NCBI RefSeq assembly: GCF_003203515.1 | Contig: NZ_BGNG01000001.1 | Coordinates: forward strand, 496,001-560,000 | DNA length: 64,000 nucleotides | Direction of reading: 5' to 3' | Source: Glaciecola sp. KUL10 | GTDB taxonomy: Bacteria > Pseudomonadota > Gammaproteobacteria > Enterobacterales > Alteromonadaceae | Part shown: one piece after another, positions 36,812 to 47,102 of the stretch | Position numbering within the stretch: position 1 is the stretch's first letter | How the letters are laid out: each line of letters begins with the position of its first letter | Position numbers and translations under genes: made by a program | Notes under the pieces: model-generated | Seen by the model: the letters and a program-made list of their open reading frames with translations, nothing else | Told to the model about the DNA's origin: nothing | The model's database searches: none

Positions 36812-36845
36812 AAAAAAGCTCGCTAATAATAGCGAGCTTTTGTTT
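36812..36845. terminator. Bidirectional terminator between aspartyl protease gene and tRNA
   Basis: Nine-bp stem AAGCTCGCT/AGCGAGCTT, AATAAT loop, A-run on the left and T-rich right side. Confidence 0.88.
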
Positions 36846-36846
36846 G

Positions 36847-36923
<77 letters not shown>

Positions 36924-36965
36924 TCAATTCTGGTTTGAGTTGCTTAAGCCTCTCAAGTGGTGCGT

Positions 36966-36993
36966 ATTATACATAGCGCTTTTAAACTAGCAA
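36966..36993 (-). promoter_or_regulatory. Promoter of the initiator tRNA
   Basis: On the minus strand TTGCTA, 16 bp, TATAAT, followed by a GC-richer start region, about 42 bp before the mature tRNA. Confidence 0.75.
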
Positions 36994-37078
36994 GCCTTGT
37001 TAGCTGCTTTTTTATAAAAAAGTTTTGATTGCTTACTTTACGAGCGAATTATGAATTTTTAGTACACTTTTCAATCAA

Positions 37079-37381
37079 TTAACTTTTAAACGTTTCCATT
37101 TTTGTAGCTAATTGAAAATCTAATTCGCTAATTCCACCAACATCATGAGTAACTAAATCAACTTTCACAGTGTTATAAACGTTAAACCACTCTGGGTGAT
37201 GTTTTAACTTTTCTGCCCATATTGCGATTTGAGACATCCAACCGAATGCTCGTATGAAGCTTTTAAACTTAAATTGCTTATGAAGCTTGCCATTTACGAT
37301 TACCCACATGTCGTCTTTTGCTAATTTATTCAGAGTTTCTAAGTGATGCGCAATTTCTCTTTCTGTTAGTTTTTCTGTCAT
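37079..37381 (-). CDS. phhB: Pterin-4-alpha-carbinolamine dehydratase
   Basis: This 100-residue enzyme regenerates tetrahydrobiopterin-type cofactor, normally for phenylalanine hydroxylase. The family motif EKLKHHPEWFNVYNTVKVDLVTHD contains the catalytic His pair. No phhA is in the window, so it acts with genes elsewhere or in a moonlighting role. It starts ATG 37381. Confidence 0.93.
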   Translation of the reverse strand: MTEKLTEREIAHHLETLNKLAKDDMWVIVNGKLHKQFKFKSFIRAFGWMSQIAIWAEKLKHHPEWFNVYNTVKVDLVTHDVGGISELDFQLATKMETFKS

Positions 37382-37428
37382 TTGAAAATCCTTTGGTTTT
37401 TTATCGTTATTTTAGATTTTAGTACGCG

Positions 37429-37460
37429 AAAAAAAAGTTCGGTTTTCTGACCGAACTTTT
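37429..37460 (-). terminator. Terminator of the TonB receptor gene at 37521-40169
   Basis: On the minus strand an 8-bp stem AGTTCGGT/ACCGAACT with a 6-nt loop is followed by eight T; A/T flanks also allow reverse use. Confidence 0.88.
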
Positions 37461-37520
37461 CTTTAATCATGCCCTTATGTTAAAGGAACTTTAATACATA
37501 AATATTAAATCATTTTTATC

Positions 37521-40169
37521 CTAAAACTGAACTGCTAACCGCGCATAAATTTGACGACCTCTTGGATCGTGTACTTTAGAATCGAACCCTGCATTGGTAA
37601 ACACTTGTGGTGGATTCTCGTCCGTTAGGTTAATTCCACCGATTGTCAGCACATAAGATGCTTCTGTTTCTAAAACCGCACCTAAGTCAAGGTTATATTG
37701 CGCATCAAATGAGGTATAACTATCAATGGGTAAATCATTTTGATCATCGTCATAACTATCAATATAACGCACGAATACGTTTGCCGAATGACTACCAGTT
37801 TTCCAGTTGAGTCCAAGGTTGTAGCGCAGCTCTGGACTTGATACACCGATGTTATTAAAGTTTCGACTGCCCGCCCCTTCAATCATACCAGCTTGTGGGT
37901 CGACCAAATCATACGCTAAAACATACGTAGCATTGAATGATGGCGTAAAATCACCAATATCTGTTTCAATTTTATAACTTGTCACGATATCTAAACCAGA
38001 AGTCTCAAGTGAACTAGCGTTGACATACGTTGTATTAACCTGAAGCAATGGCCCGTTTAATGGATCACCTGCTCGAACAATTCGAGTTGTATCTTGAGGG
38101 TTTGCATTTAAGATCGCTTGAAAGCTTTCTTGAATAATCAAGTTAGTAAAATCGAAGTTCCAGTAGTCTAGTTCAATTGACAAGTCGTCAATTGGTTCAA
38201 GTGAAAAACCAAGGTTGTATGCAGTCGATTCTTCAGGAACCAATTCTTCGTTACCCGTTGCTCTAGCAGCAGCAAATGCAGCAGCACCCGTGAGTGGATC
38301 CACCATTTGATTCAAGCTAGTTGCACCGCCATCACGCTGAAATATCGATGGCGCTCTAAACGAAGTAGAAATAGAACCGCGTAATGAAAAGTCTTCACTT
38401 ACACGATACGATACTGCAAATTTAGGGTCAATCGTATCGCCCGTGGTACCGCCGTAGTCTTCATAACGCAATGCTATTTGCACATCTAAATCATCAGTGA
38501 CAGGAAGCGCAAGCTCGCCAAACAACGCGTAAACGTCTTGTTCACCATAGATATCAGGGTTACCGATTACAAAAGAAAAGCGATCTTGATTGGAAAGTTC
38601 GTCATAGTCCTGCGTCAAATCTTGATAGCGATACTGCGCGCCGACAGCAAGACCTGCAAAACCACCGTCCATCTCAAACAGTTCTGTCGATACAAAGCCT
38701 TCAACCACTTCTAGATTTGATTCTGAATCAATGGTTTGACGACCGGTAAATGAATCAATCACAGATTGACTGTTGGGCGTCACAAAGTTTGAAGAAAATG
38801 GGTTGAAGTATTCACATCCGCCTTGACCAGGTGTACCTGACACAGGGTCACAATTAAATCCACCTAAACCGTTAAGTGCATTTTGAAACTGTTGTCCCAA
38901 CGTGTCTCTCACAGTAAAAATAAAATCGTTGCGCGCTTTCGTAAAGCTCAACTCCCAGAAGCCTGATTCAAGCTCTCCTGTTAACATCGTGCTAAATCTA
39001 AATGTATCTGACTCGGTGTTAGCTGGATCACCTTCTTGGCCATTACCCAACTCTCGGCCAAAGAATGAAACTGGGAAACCGAAGAAGTTATTAGGGTGAT
39101 CAGCTGGCACTGTGGGTAGCGTCAATATTGGGAATGATGGAGAACCACCCCGCTCTGCTCGGTTTCTGGCATAACTTACTTCAGTAATCCACTCGATATC
39201 ATCAGTCAACATCTGTGTTCCTTTGAAATAAGCATTAACGCGAGTTTCATCAGGAACAAATGAGTATGTGTTACCAAAGTCAAACCCACAGAATCCTACA
39301 TCGGTGCCGCCAGGTCCAACACCAGATGGTGCAAGCAATATCGGAGCGCCACCAAAAGTAGTACAACCAGGATCTATAATAGGTGTAGGAGCCGCAGTTA
39401 TGGGAGGTAATATGAAAAATGCGCCTGGCATCCCAAGCGAACTTGTATCGTCTTGAGGGCGACTTAAACGCCTGTCTGACGTAAATAAAGGCGACCGATT
39501 CGTGTAACTGACCGCTGCCATGATACTGCTATCGTCTGAAGCCGCTCCCCATAAACCTTGCACAACATATTCTTTATTGTCTCCATGGGCGCCATCTTGA
39601 TAATCGACGCTAAACTGCGCACCTTCAAAGTTCTTCTTGGTAATAAAGTTAACCACACCGGCAACCGCATCGGAACCATAAAGGGCCGAGGCACCATCTT
39701 TAACAACTTCCATTCTTCCTATAGCTATCATCGGCACTAAAGAACTGGTATCGACGAAATTTACACCGCCATTGTTTGGTTGAGAGTTAACAACTTGTCT
39801 TTTGTTGTTCAAAAGCACTAGTGTCGACGCAACCCCTAAACCGCGTAAATTTATATTTGAAGTACCGGCTGTCGCATTTTGTGTAAACGCATCTGGTGTA
39901 TTTTCAGCACCTGTGTTTATGGTAAGAGTTTGAGTAATGTCTCCGATATTTTTCGCACCAATAGAATCAATGGCGACACTATCAACAACAGCAAGAGGAG
40001 AAGGCGATTCGAAGTTTTCACTTCGCCTTACAAAGCTACCTGTGACTAGGATTAATTCGACTTGATTTGCCTCTTCTTCTGCTTCTTGTGCAATCGAAAT
40101 GGATGGATAAGCTAACAATTGTGCAGAAACAAAAGCGGCAAGTGCTGACTTTCTAGCGGTAAATTTCAT
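37521..40169 (-). CDS. TonB-dependent receptor
   Basis: This complete 882-residue receptor has a signal peptide ending around SIAQEAEEE, an early segment VELILVTGSFVRRSENFESPSPLAVVDS typical of large Alteromonadales/Xanthomonadales-type receptors, a plug with GRMEVVKDGASALYGSDAVAG, and a barrel ending IYARLAVQF. The substrate is unknown; such receptors often import glycans or peptides. No degradative enzyme is adjacent, which leaves no clue. It has its own terminator. Confidence 0.94.
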   Translation of the reverse strand: MKFTARKSALAAFVSAQLLAYPSISIAQEAEEEANQVELILVTGSFVRRSENFESPSPLAVVDSVAIDSIGAKNIGDITQTLTINTGAENTPDAFTQNATAGTSNINLRGLGVASTLVLLNNKRQVVNSQPNNGGVNFVDTSSLVPMIAIGRMEVVKDGASALYGSDAVAGVVNFITKKNFEGAQFSVDYQDGAHGDNKEYVVQGLWGAASDDSSIMAAVSYTNRSPLFTSDRRLSRPQDDTSSLGMPGAFFILPPITAAPTPIIDPGCTTFGGAPILLAPSGVGPGGTDVGFCGFDFGNTYSFVPDETRVNAYFKGTQMLTDDIEWITEVSYARNRAERGGSPSFPILTLPTVPADHPNNFFGFPVSFFGRELGNGQEGDPANTESDTFRFSTMLTGELESGFWELSFTKARNDFIFTVRDTLGQQFQNALNGLGGFNCDPVSGTPGQGGCEYFNPFSSNFVTPNSQSVIDSFTGRQTIDSESNLEVVEGFVSTELFEMDGGFAGLAVGAQYRYQDLTQDYDELSNQDRFSFVIGNPDIYGEQDVYALFGELALPVTDDLDVQIALRYEDYGGTTGDTIDPKFAVSYRVSEDFSLRGSISTSFRAPSIFQRDGGATSLNQMVDPLTGAAAFAAARATGNEELVPEESTAYNLGFSLEPIDDLSIELDYWNFDFTNLIIQESFQAILNANPQDTTRIVRAGDPLNGPLLQVNTTYVNASSLETSGLDIVTSYKIETDIGDFTPSFNATYVLAYDLVDPQAGMIEGAGSRNFNNIGVSSPELRYNLGLNWKTGSHSANVFVRYIDSYDDDQNDLPIDSYTSFDAQYNLDLGAVLETEASYVLTIGGINLTDENPPQVFTNAGFDSKVHDPRGRQIYARLAVQF

Positions 40170-40366
40170 GTTGAGTCCCCAAAAGCTAACCTACTCACAA
40201 ATCCCGCGTGACTAAACCAGCTATTCATTGTGTTAAATTTAATATGCTTAATTTGTATCAAGCTAAGTTGATATTAGGTCGACAATTGCAGTTTGTAAAT
40301 TATTTGTTATTAATATGTGATAATAATCGATCTATATGGTCAGACCACTGGGGGTGAAAACTCAAA

Positions 40367-40807
40367 TTATCCAATCAGTAAGGAAAGAAAAACACCCACT
40401 AACGCAGGCTTTTCTCTTCCCTTTATCAAAACTGTCGCTTTAACTTTGTGCAGCTTGCCATTAGGTTTCTGCTCGATTTCTATCAACTCGAAACGATATT
40501 TAATCGCATCATCCACCCGCACTGACTCTAAAAACCTGAGGGAATCTACTCCATAATTGAGAAGAGTCTGTCTACTTGGGTCTATCGTGATAAGTTCACC
40601 AAAACATTTGGGCATGAGAGAGGTCGTTAAAAAACCATGTGCAATCGTGGTTTTGAATGGGCTCTCATTTTTACAACGCTCTTGGTCTAAATGTATCCAC
40701 TGATGATCACCTGTCGCGTCGGCAAACATCTGTATCATCTCTTGGCTGATGACCAACCACTGATCACTTTCTACAATTTGGCCTAGGGTTAAATCTGAAA
40801 ATTTCAT
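40367..40807 (-). CDS. MaoC-like hydratase
   Basis: This 146-residue hot-dog-fold (R)-specific enoyl-CoA hydratase-like protein has the key motif FADATGDHQWIHLD, with Asp and His as catalytic residues, and FKTTIAHGFLTTSL. ATG 40807 (MKFSDLTLG) fits the family start; a longer in-frame version from 40930 would run into the LysR promoter and adds low-complexity residues. It diverges from a LysR gene, a common regulator-target pair. Confidence 0.88.
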   Translation of the reverse strand: MKFSDLTLGQIVESDQWLVISQEMIQMFADATGDHQWIHLDQERCKNESPFKTTIAHGFLTTSLMPKCFGELITIDPSRQTLLNYGVDSLRFLESVRVDDAIKYRFELIEIEQKPNGKLHKVKATVLIKGREKPALVGVFLSLLIG

Positions 40808-40945
40808 GGCGTCTTCTCTTATTAATAAAACTAATATTTTAATTCTTTTTTTATTATTTTGAATTATACTTGGACAAGTAACAAATAGTTTACTTAAATA
40901 TAACTTCATCATATTTTTTGATAATGACAAGAAGGAATTGGCAAC

Positions 40946-41860
40946 ATGAATCTGAATCGTATCGATTTGAATCTTTTTGCGGTTTTCGATGCTATTTATA
41001 CGGCAGGCAGCCTAACTAAAGCTGCAGACGTACTTTGCATTACACAGCCTGCTGTAAGTAACTCACTTGCCCGTTTGAGAGAGATGCTAAACGATCCTCT
41101 TTTTGTGCGTACAGGTCATAGCATGACCCCGACCCCTGTAGCGCAAAATATTATAGGGCCAGCGAGAGACGCTCTCTCCCTATTGAGAAAAAGCGTTCAA
41201 GAAAGTCATGTTTTTGACCCTACAACAGCTCAAAAGTCGTTTCATTTTGCGAGTAGAGACCTATTAGAAGTCAGCATCATGCCGAGATTAATGGCGAGGC
41301 TTCAGCATTGTGCTCCTAATATTACGCTAACAAACTATGAAGTATCTAGGCAAAGTGTTGTGTCGGCTATGGCTAGCGGTAGCTTGGATTTTTATGCTGA
41401 TGCGTCAACGTTTACCGACCCCCACCTTTGTAAGCAACGAATTGCATCAGATAGATTTGTTGCACTAGCGCGTAAAAATCATCCAGCGTTATCAAACGGA
41501 TTAAATTTAGAGACATTCCTAAAGCTTGGTCATATCAACGTTTCTCACAGAAAATCAGGCGCAGGCCCTATCGATATCGAATTGGATAAAATGGGCAAAA
41601 AACGTAAAATAGTAATGCGCGGTCAGCATTTCTTAACAGTGCCTAGCGCGATTTCCAAAACTGACTTAATCGCCTGTATTCCGTACCACCTAGCAAAACA
41701 CTATGATCTATCAATCTATGAAATGCCATTTGATATTCCACCTGTTGAATACTTTTTGTATTGGCATGTAAGTGCTGATCATGATCATGCACATATGTGG
41801 ATGAGAGAGCAGATCGCAGAAGTCTGTAAAGCATATCAAACTCATGCTCAAGCTGCCTAA
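40946..41860 (+). CDS. LysR family transcriptional regulator
   Basis: This 304-residue LysR regulator has a winged-helix N-terminus (LNLFAVFDAIYTAGSLTKAA, then TQPAVSNSLARLREML) and a periplasmic-binding-like effector domain (about 90-300). It is divergent from MaoC (138 bp gap) and convergent with the acyl-CoA dehydrogenase operon. It may control MaoC or the acyl-CoA genes; no target is shown. Confidence 0.93.
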   Translation: MNLNRIDLNLFAVFDAIYTAGSLTKAADVLCITQPAVSNSLARLREMLNDPLFVRTGHSMTPTPVAQNIIGPARDALSLLRKSVQESHVFDPTTAQKSFHFASRDLLEVSIMPRLMARLQHCAPNITLTNYEVSRQSVVSAMASGSLDFYADASTFTDPHLCKQRIASDRFVALARKNHPALSNGLNLETFLKLGHINVSHRKSGAGPIDIELDKMGKKRKIVMRGQHFLTVPSAISKTDLIACIPYHLAKHYDLSIYEMPFDIPPVEYFLYWHVSADHDHAHMWMREQIAEVCKAYQTHAQAA

Positions 41861-41892
41861 GCGATTTGTTTTCGCGAGTGTTAGATATACAT

Positions 41893-41922
41893 AAAAAATG
41901 CGACTAGAGTCGGCATTTTTTT
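41893..41922. terminator. Terminator between LysR and acyl-CoA dehydrogenase genes
   Basis: A-run, hairpin ATGCGAC/GTCGGCAT with one bulge, and seven T; can serve both convergent genes. Confidence 0.8.
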
Positions 41923-41971
41923 AGTGCTTCTGTTAAATAAAAGTTTTTATTTTAACAGCAAGTAGGTCGGC

Positions 41972-43771
41972 TTAACCTTGATAAAATAACTCTTCGTCCA
42001 TCTGCATCAAATTTTCTGAGCCAGAATGAATTGCTGACACTAAAGAACGTGTTCTTGTTAACATTCTATCAAAATAAAACTTAGCCGTTTGTAGCTTGGC
42101 CTGATAAAAATCAGTTTCGCTGGTCCCTGCATCAAGTTGCTCTTGCGCAACGACAGCCATCTTCAACCAAAAATAGCCAACAGTAACGTAACCTGAATAC
42201 ATTAAATAATCGACTGCCGCAGCACCTAGTTCATCAGGGTTTTTAGCCGCAGACAAACCAATATCTTGAGTGATTTGCAACCATTCATCGACGTGGGATT
42301 CAATCGCATTTGACCAAGCATTGAACTGCTTTTTATCCCTAATAGTTGAACAATATTGCTTAATTTCGTCGGTAAAGACACTTAGTAATTTTCCATTAGA
42401 ACCCATAATTTTACGTGCAAGTAAGTCAATCGCTTGTATACCCGTTGTCCCCTCGTACATCGTACAAATGCGAGTATCTCTTGCCAACTGCTCCATACCC
42501 CACTCTTTGATGTAGCCATGGCCGCCATATACTTGCATACCGTAACTTGTTGTTTCTTGTGCAGTTTCAGTTAAGAAAGCTTTTACTATAGGGGTTAACA
42601 GTGCTAACTTTGATTCAGCAATTTTCTTACTAGCATCATCATTATCATACAGTGTTACGTCAACCAACTGGGTGCAATATAGTGCGAGGGCTCTTTTGCC
42701 TTCTCTAAGGGATTTTTGTGTCAGTAACATGCGGCGAACATCAGGGTGCACGATGATCGGGTCTGCTGGCCCGTCGACGTTTTTCTTACCCGTTAGTGAG
42801 CGGAACTGTAGTCGATCTTTTGCGTAGGCCAGTGAGCCTTGGAAAGCTGCTTCTGTAGCCGCTAAACCTTCCATACCGGTGCCGATTCTTGCCATATTCA
42901 TAAATACGAACATCGCATTCAAACCGCGGTTTGGTTCACCGATTAATATTGCATTTGCAGCATCAAAGTTCATGACGCAGGTTGCGCTGCCTTTGATGCC
43001 CATTTTATGTTCAATCGACCCACATTTTACCGTGTTTCGATCTAGGATATTACCATCGCTATCCACATTAAACTTAGGCACTATAAATAACGAAATTCCT
43101 TTTGTACCGGCCGGGGCGTCAGGCAGGCGGGCCAATACAATGTGAACAATATTATCAGACATATCGTGTTCACCAGCTGAAATAAAGATCTTCGTACCCG
43201 TTAGTTGATATGTTCCATCCGCTTGTGGCTCAGCTTTACATTTAAGCATGCCCAAGTCAGAACCGCAGTGAGGCTCGGTTAAGCACATGGTCCCTGTCCA
43301 AGAGCCCTCCACAAGCTTTTCTAGATATATTTTCTTTTGTTCTTCTGTACCATGCGCCTTTAAGGTTTCCATACACCCTTGACTCAATCCAGGATACATC
43401 GCCCAAGAATGGTTTGCCCCTGAGAACCATTCCGCGAGTGAAGAAGACAGAGAGTAAGGTAAACCTTGACCACCATGCTCTACAGGATGTGCCAATGAGG
43501 GCCATCCCCCCTCAACATACTGATGATAAGCTTCTTTGAAGCCAGTTGGTGTAGTCACGACGCCATCGTCAATTGTACACCCTTCATCATCACCTACACT
43601 ATTTAGTGGTGCGAGCACATTTTCTGCAAATTTTGCAGCTTCTGCATATATGGCTTTAACTATATCATCACTCGCATCCTCAAAACCAAGACGTTCATAA
43701 TGCTCTTGAAACCCCAACAGTTCGTTTGTGACAAACAAAGTATCTCTTTGTGGTGCCTTAAAGTTTTGCAT
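41972..43771 (-). CDS. Acyl-CoA dehydrogenase, large (about 600 residue) DmdC/AcdB-like form
   Basis: This protein of about 599 residues is a FAD-dependent acyl-CoA dehydrogenase with an extra C-terminal domain (about 470-599). Typical stretches are GQGLPYSLSSSLAEWFSGAN, MCLTEPHCGSDLGMLKCKAE, ISAGEHDMSDNIVHIVLARL and YGGHGYIKEWGMEQLARDTR. ATG 43771 (MQNFKAPQRD) matches the family's N-terminus. It introduces the 2,3 double bond in beta-oxidation; chain length is not readable. It is 53 bp after the FadB-like gene, so the two form an operon. Confidence 0.94.
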   Translation of the reverse strand: MQNFKAPQRDTLFVTNELLGFQEHYERLGFEDASDDIVKAIYAEAAKFAENVLAPLNSVGDDEGCTIDDGVVTTPTGFKEAYHQYVEGGWPSLAHPVEHGGQGLPYSLSSSLAEWFSGANHSWAMYPGLSQGCMETLKAHGTEEQKKIYLEKLVEGSWTGTMCLTEPHCGSDLGMLKCKAEPQADGTYQLTGTKIFISAGEHDMSDNIVHIVLARLPDAPAGTKGISLFIVPKFNVDSDGNILDRNTVKCGSIEHKMGIKGSATCVMNFDAANAILIGEPNRGLNAMFVFMNMARIGTGMEGLAATEAAFQGSLAYAKDRLQFRSLTGKKNVDGPADPIIVHPDVRRMLLTQKSLREGKRALALYCTQLVDVTLYDNDDASKKIAESKLALLTPIVKAFLTETAQETTSYGMQVYGGHGYIKEWGMEQLARDTRICTMYEGTTGIQAIDLLARKIMGSNGKLLSVFTDEIKQYCSTIRDKKQFNAWSNAIESHVDEWLQITQDIGLSAAKNPDELGAAAVDYLMYSGYVTVGYFWLKMAVVAQEQLDAGTSETDFYQAKLQTAKFYFDRMLTRTRSLVSAIHSGSENLMQMDEELFYQG

Positions 43772-43824
43772 ATTATTCTCTCTTTTTGTGTTTACAGGCC
43801 TTAGGATGAAGACCTGCAAGAAAA

Positions 43825-45951
43825 CTATTTAAAATCTGAAAAAGACTTACCTTTGTTAGCAAGTTCTTCTAATAATGAAGATGGTTTGAACCAGTTTTTG
43901 CCATGTTCACCATGATTTTCATAATAAAACTGCATCCGTTCTCTGATGGTTTTTAAACCTACCTCATCGGCATATTTCATTGGTCCACCTCTAAACACAG
44001 GGAAGCCATATCCGTAGACGTAAATTACGTCTATGTCGCTTGATTTAGTGGCAATACCTTCTTGCAAAATGTCTGCGCCTTCATTGATTAAGGGATACAA
44101 AATTCGCTCTAAAATTTCTTGATCAGAAATTTCTCGTTGCTCAATGCCCAAGCGCTCAGCCTCTTGTTTTGCAACTTCTAATACACTTGGGTCAGGTATC
44201 GGTTTTCTACTTCCTTTTTCATAAAGATAAGCGCCTTTACCACATTTGAGACCTACTCTACCTTGCTCAACCAAGCGATCTGCAACCACGCAATAACTCG
44301 GATCGTGCGCAATAAACTCACGGCGAGATTCGCGCACAAAATACCCGATATCTTGGCCAGCCATATCTCCCATCGTAAACGGCCCCATTGGCATGCCAAA
44401 TTTTGTTAACACGCGGTCAACTTGCTCTGGTGTAGCGCCTTCTAGCATTAAACGGTTAGCTTCTCGTCCATAAGGCTCAATCATTCTGTTGCCAACAAAA
44501 CCGAAGCAAACACCAACTAAAACTCCCACTTTACGAATGCTTTTGGCCAATTTCATACAGGTTTTAATCACGTCGTCAGATGTTTTTTCACCCCTAACAA
44601 TTTCTAGTAACTTCATGACATTAGCTGGAGAAAAGAAATGCAAGCCAATTACATCCTCGGGACGTGAGGTGCTTTGAGCAATTTCATTTAGATCAAGCGT
44701 GGACGTGTTAGAAGCCAGTATGGCTCCTTGCTTACATACTTTATCAAGCGCACCGAATACTTCTTTTTTGACTGACATTTTTTCAAACACTGCTTCAATG
44801 ACAAGATCGACATCACTTAAGTCACCATAGTCAGTAGTACCAGATAGCAAGGCCATACGCTCTTCAACCTGCTGCTGAGTTAGCTTGCCCTTCTTCGCCG
44901 AGTTTTGATAATTACTTGCAATAATTGAGAGGCCTTTATCCAAGGCCTCTTGCTTCATTTCGAGCATAACTACAGGAATGCCCACATTGGCAAAATTCAT
45001 GGCAATACCACCGCCCATAGTACCTGCACCAATCACGGCAACTTTCTTGATATCTCTTGCTTGAGCGGTTCTAGACAATCCTTCGACATGAGATGCTGCA
45101 CGTTCCGCAAAGAAGAAGTGCTGCTGAGCTCTGGCCTGAGATGTTTTCATGCATTCCATGAACAACTCAGCCTCTCGTTTTAGCCCCTCAGCAAACGGTA
45201 ATTCATATGCTGCTTTTACCGCTTTAACACAGTGCCCCGGTGCAAAAAAACCCTTTGTTTTAGCGGCAACACCTTGTTCGTATTGTTCGAACAAAGCTAT
45301 GGTTGAGTCATCCATATTTAAGTCGATTTCACATACAGGCTTTGTTTCCAAACCAGACTGAATCACCTTATCAACCATCTCAGTGACACCATTTTCTAAC
45401 TGTGTGACATCGTCAACGATTACATCAAATACACCCCGTAGCCGAGTTACAGGAGTGGGTGCACCGGTGACAATCATGTCTAGCGCAGTTTTGGCTTCGA
45501 CCAATCGAGGAAGCCTCTGAGTCCCCCCTGCGCCTGGCAATATACCAAGGTGAACTTCAGGCAAACCGACTTTATTTTTACTATGAGAAATTCTGTAATG
45601 ACATGACAATGCGAGTTCAAGTCCACCGCCAAAGGCATTACCATTGACCACGGCAATCACTGGCTTGTTAGCACGTTCAATCACGTCTAAAACATCCGGA
45701 AGCATCGGTTGCATATCACTTGTGTCGCTAAACTCCGAAATATCAGCACCCGCACTAAATAGCGGTAATTGTGAACTCAACACTATTACTTTAGCTGCAT
45801 CATTTGCCAACGCATATTTAACTGCATCAATGATACCGACCCTTAAGGCCTTCGATAACGCATTTACCGGTGCACTGTGCAATGCGATTTTCGCAACATT
45901 GTCACTGATGGATAACGTGACTACTTCTGAATCTATTAAGTTTGGCGCCAT
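43825..45951 (-). CDS. Bifunctional enoyl-CoA hydratase/3-hydroxyacyl-CoA dehydrogenase (FadB/FadJ-like)
   Basis: This 708-residue fusion has an enoyl-CoA hydratase/isomerase domain (about 1-190; NGNAFGGGLELALSCHYRI, LPEVHLGILPGAGGTQRLPR), a Rossmann NAD domain (about 300-480; VAVIGAGTMGGGIAMNFANVG, LHFFSPANVMKLLEIV) and two C-terminal dehydrogenase domains. It performs two consecutive beta-oxidation steps. It is the first gene of the minus-strand operon and diverges from the SDR gene. A separate thiolase is not in the window. Confidence 0.95.
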   Translation of the reverse strand: MAPNLIDSEVVTLSISDNVAKIALHSAPVNALSKALRVGIIDAVKYALANDAAKVIVLSSQLPLFSAGADISEFSDTSDMQPMLPDVLDVIERANKPVIAVVNGNAFGGGLELALSCHYRISHSKNKVGLPEVHLGILPGAGGTQRLPRLVEAKTALDMIVTGAPTPVTRLRGVFDVIVDDVTQLENGVTEMVDKVIQSGLETKPVCEIDLNMDDSTIALFEQYEQGVAAKTKGFFAPGHCVKAVKAAYELPFAEGLKREAELFMECMKTSQARAQQHFFFAERAASHVEGLSRTAQARDIKKVAVIGAGTMGGGIAMNFANVGIPVVMLEMKQEALDKGLSIIASNYQNSAKKGKLTQQQVEERMALLSGTTDYGDLSDVDLVIEAVFEKMSVKKEVFGALDKVCKQGAILASNTSTLDLNEIAQSTSRPEDVIGLHFFSPANVMKLLEIVRGEKTSDDVIKTCMKLAKSIRKVGVLVGVCFGFVGNRMIEPYGREANRLMLEGATPEQVDRVLTKFGMPMGPFTMGDMAGQDIGYFVRESRREFIAHDPSYCVVADRLVEQGRVGLKCGKGAYLYEKGSRKPIPDPSVLEVAKQEAERLGIEQREISDQEILERILYPLINEGADILQEGIATKSSDIDVIYVYGYGFPVFRGGPMKYADEVGLKTIRERMQFYYENHGEHGKNWFKPSSLLEELANKGKSFSDFK

Positions 45952-46158
45952 GATCTATTCCAATCTTCAAATGAAAACAAAATGTTAAGACATACTTGTC
46001 CATCATCCCACTTTATTGGTTTTATACAGTAGAATAAGCATAACTAATGCATAGGAGGAGTAATAATCGACTATAAAGATTAAAAATATTGCGCTGTAAA
46101 CTATTGCTTTAGCATTAATGTTAAAAGATTAACATTTCAATAACATTAAGGACGCTAT

Positions 46159-46923
46159 ATGGATTCTCTATTAGATTTTTCAAACAAAACAGCAATTATA
46201 ACGGGGGCTGGAACAGGTTTTGGGCGATTACTTGCACAGTCCCTAAACAACCGAGGTTGCAGTCTGGTGCTAACTGACATAAACGAAGATGCGTTAAATG
46301 CTACTAAAGAACTACTAGATTCAAAAGTAGGGATAAAAACAATGCTAGCCGATGTTTCTAAAGAAAGCTCTTCTGAAGAGGCTGTCAAATTAGCCGTTAG
46401 CTCATTTGGAAAGTTGGACATGGCCGTGAACAACGCAGGAATTGCGCACACACAGGTACCGACACACGAATTAACTGAAGCTATATTTGACAAACAATTT
46501 GACGTCAATGTGAAAGGCGTCGCATTTGGGATGAAATATCAAATACCAGCAATGCTCGCAAATAAAAAGGGCCATATATTGAACGTGAGTTCCTTAGCTG
46601 GTTTGGGGGGAGCACCAAAAGGTGGAGCTTATGTAGCGGCAAAGCATGCTGTTGCAGGCTTAACAAAAACGGCAGCGGTTGAGTATGCTCGATATGGTGT
46701 TCAAGTAAATGCAATCTGTCCGTTCTTTAGTCCAACGAACATAATGAATATCGATGGTTTACTGAGTGATGATGATCGAGCAATGTTAGCTAGGGGCACC
46801 CCCATGAAACGACTTGGTGATCCGCAAGAGATGGTTAATGTAATGACACTACTATTATCACCTGGGAATTCATACATGAATGGTCAAATGATTGCTGTCG
46901 ATGGTGGTGTAACCGCTTGGTAG
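46159..46923 (+). CDS. Short-chain dehydrogenase/reductase
   Basis: This 254-residue classical SDR has the cofactor motif TGAGTGFG, NNAG, catalytic Ser in NVSSLAG, and YVAAK. The Asp after strand 2 (LVLTDIN) favours NAD(H). It stands in the acyl-CoA cluster, divergent from the FadB-like gene, so it may act on a hydroxyacyl substrate; specificity is not readable. Confidence 0.94.
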   Translation: MDSLLDFSNKTAIITGAGTGFGRLLAQSLNNRGCSLVLTDINEDALNATKELLDSKVGIKTMLADVSKESSSEEAVKLAVSSFGKLDMAVNNAGIAHTQVPTHELTEAIFDKQFDVNVKGVAFGMKYQIPAMLANKKGHILNVSSLAGLGGAPKGGAYVAAKHAVAGLTKTAAVEYARYGVQVNAICPFFSPTNIMNIDGLLSDDDRAMLARGTPMKRLGDPQEMVNVMTLLLSPGNSYMNGQMIAVDGGVTAW

Positions 46924-46945
46924 TGATTTAAAACAAATTTCAAGG

Positions 46946-46978
46946 GTAACCCTATGTCATTGTTTAGCCTAGGGTTAC
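46946..46978 (+). terminator. Hairpin after the SDR gene
   Basis: Nine-bp perfect arms GTAACCCTA/TAGGGTTAC with a 15-nt loop, then a short T-rich stretch. Confidence 0.55.
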
Positions 46979-47102
46979 TTTCTATAACCCCTCTTTATGA
47001 GTATCAACTCATATACCAAAGTATCAGTACAATGACTGACGCCTTCAAATTTTTTCTATATCTTTCGTTTCAAGTTCTGACACAACGCACTTGGAGAAAA
47101 TC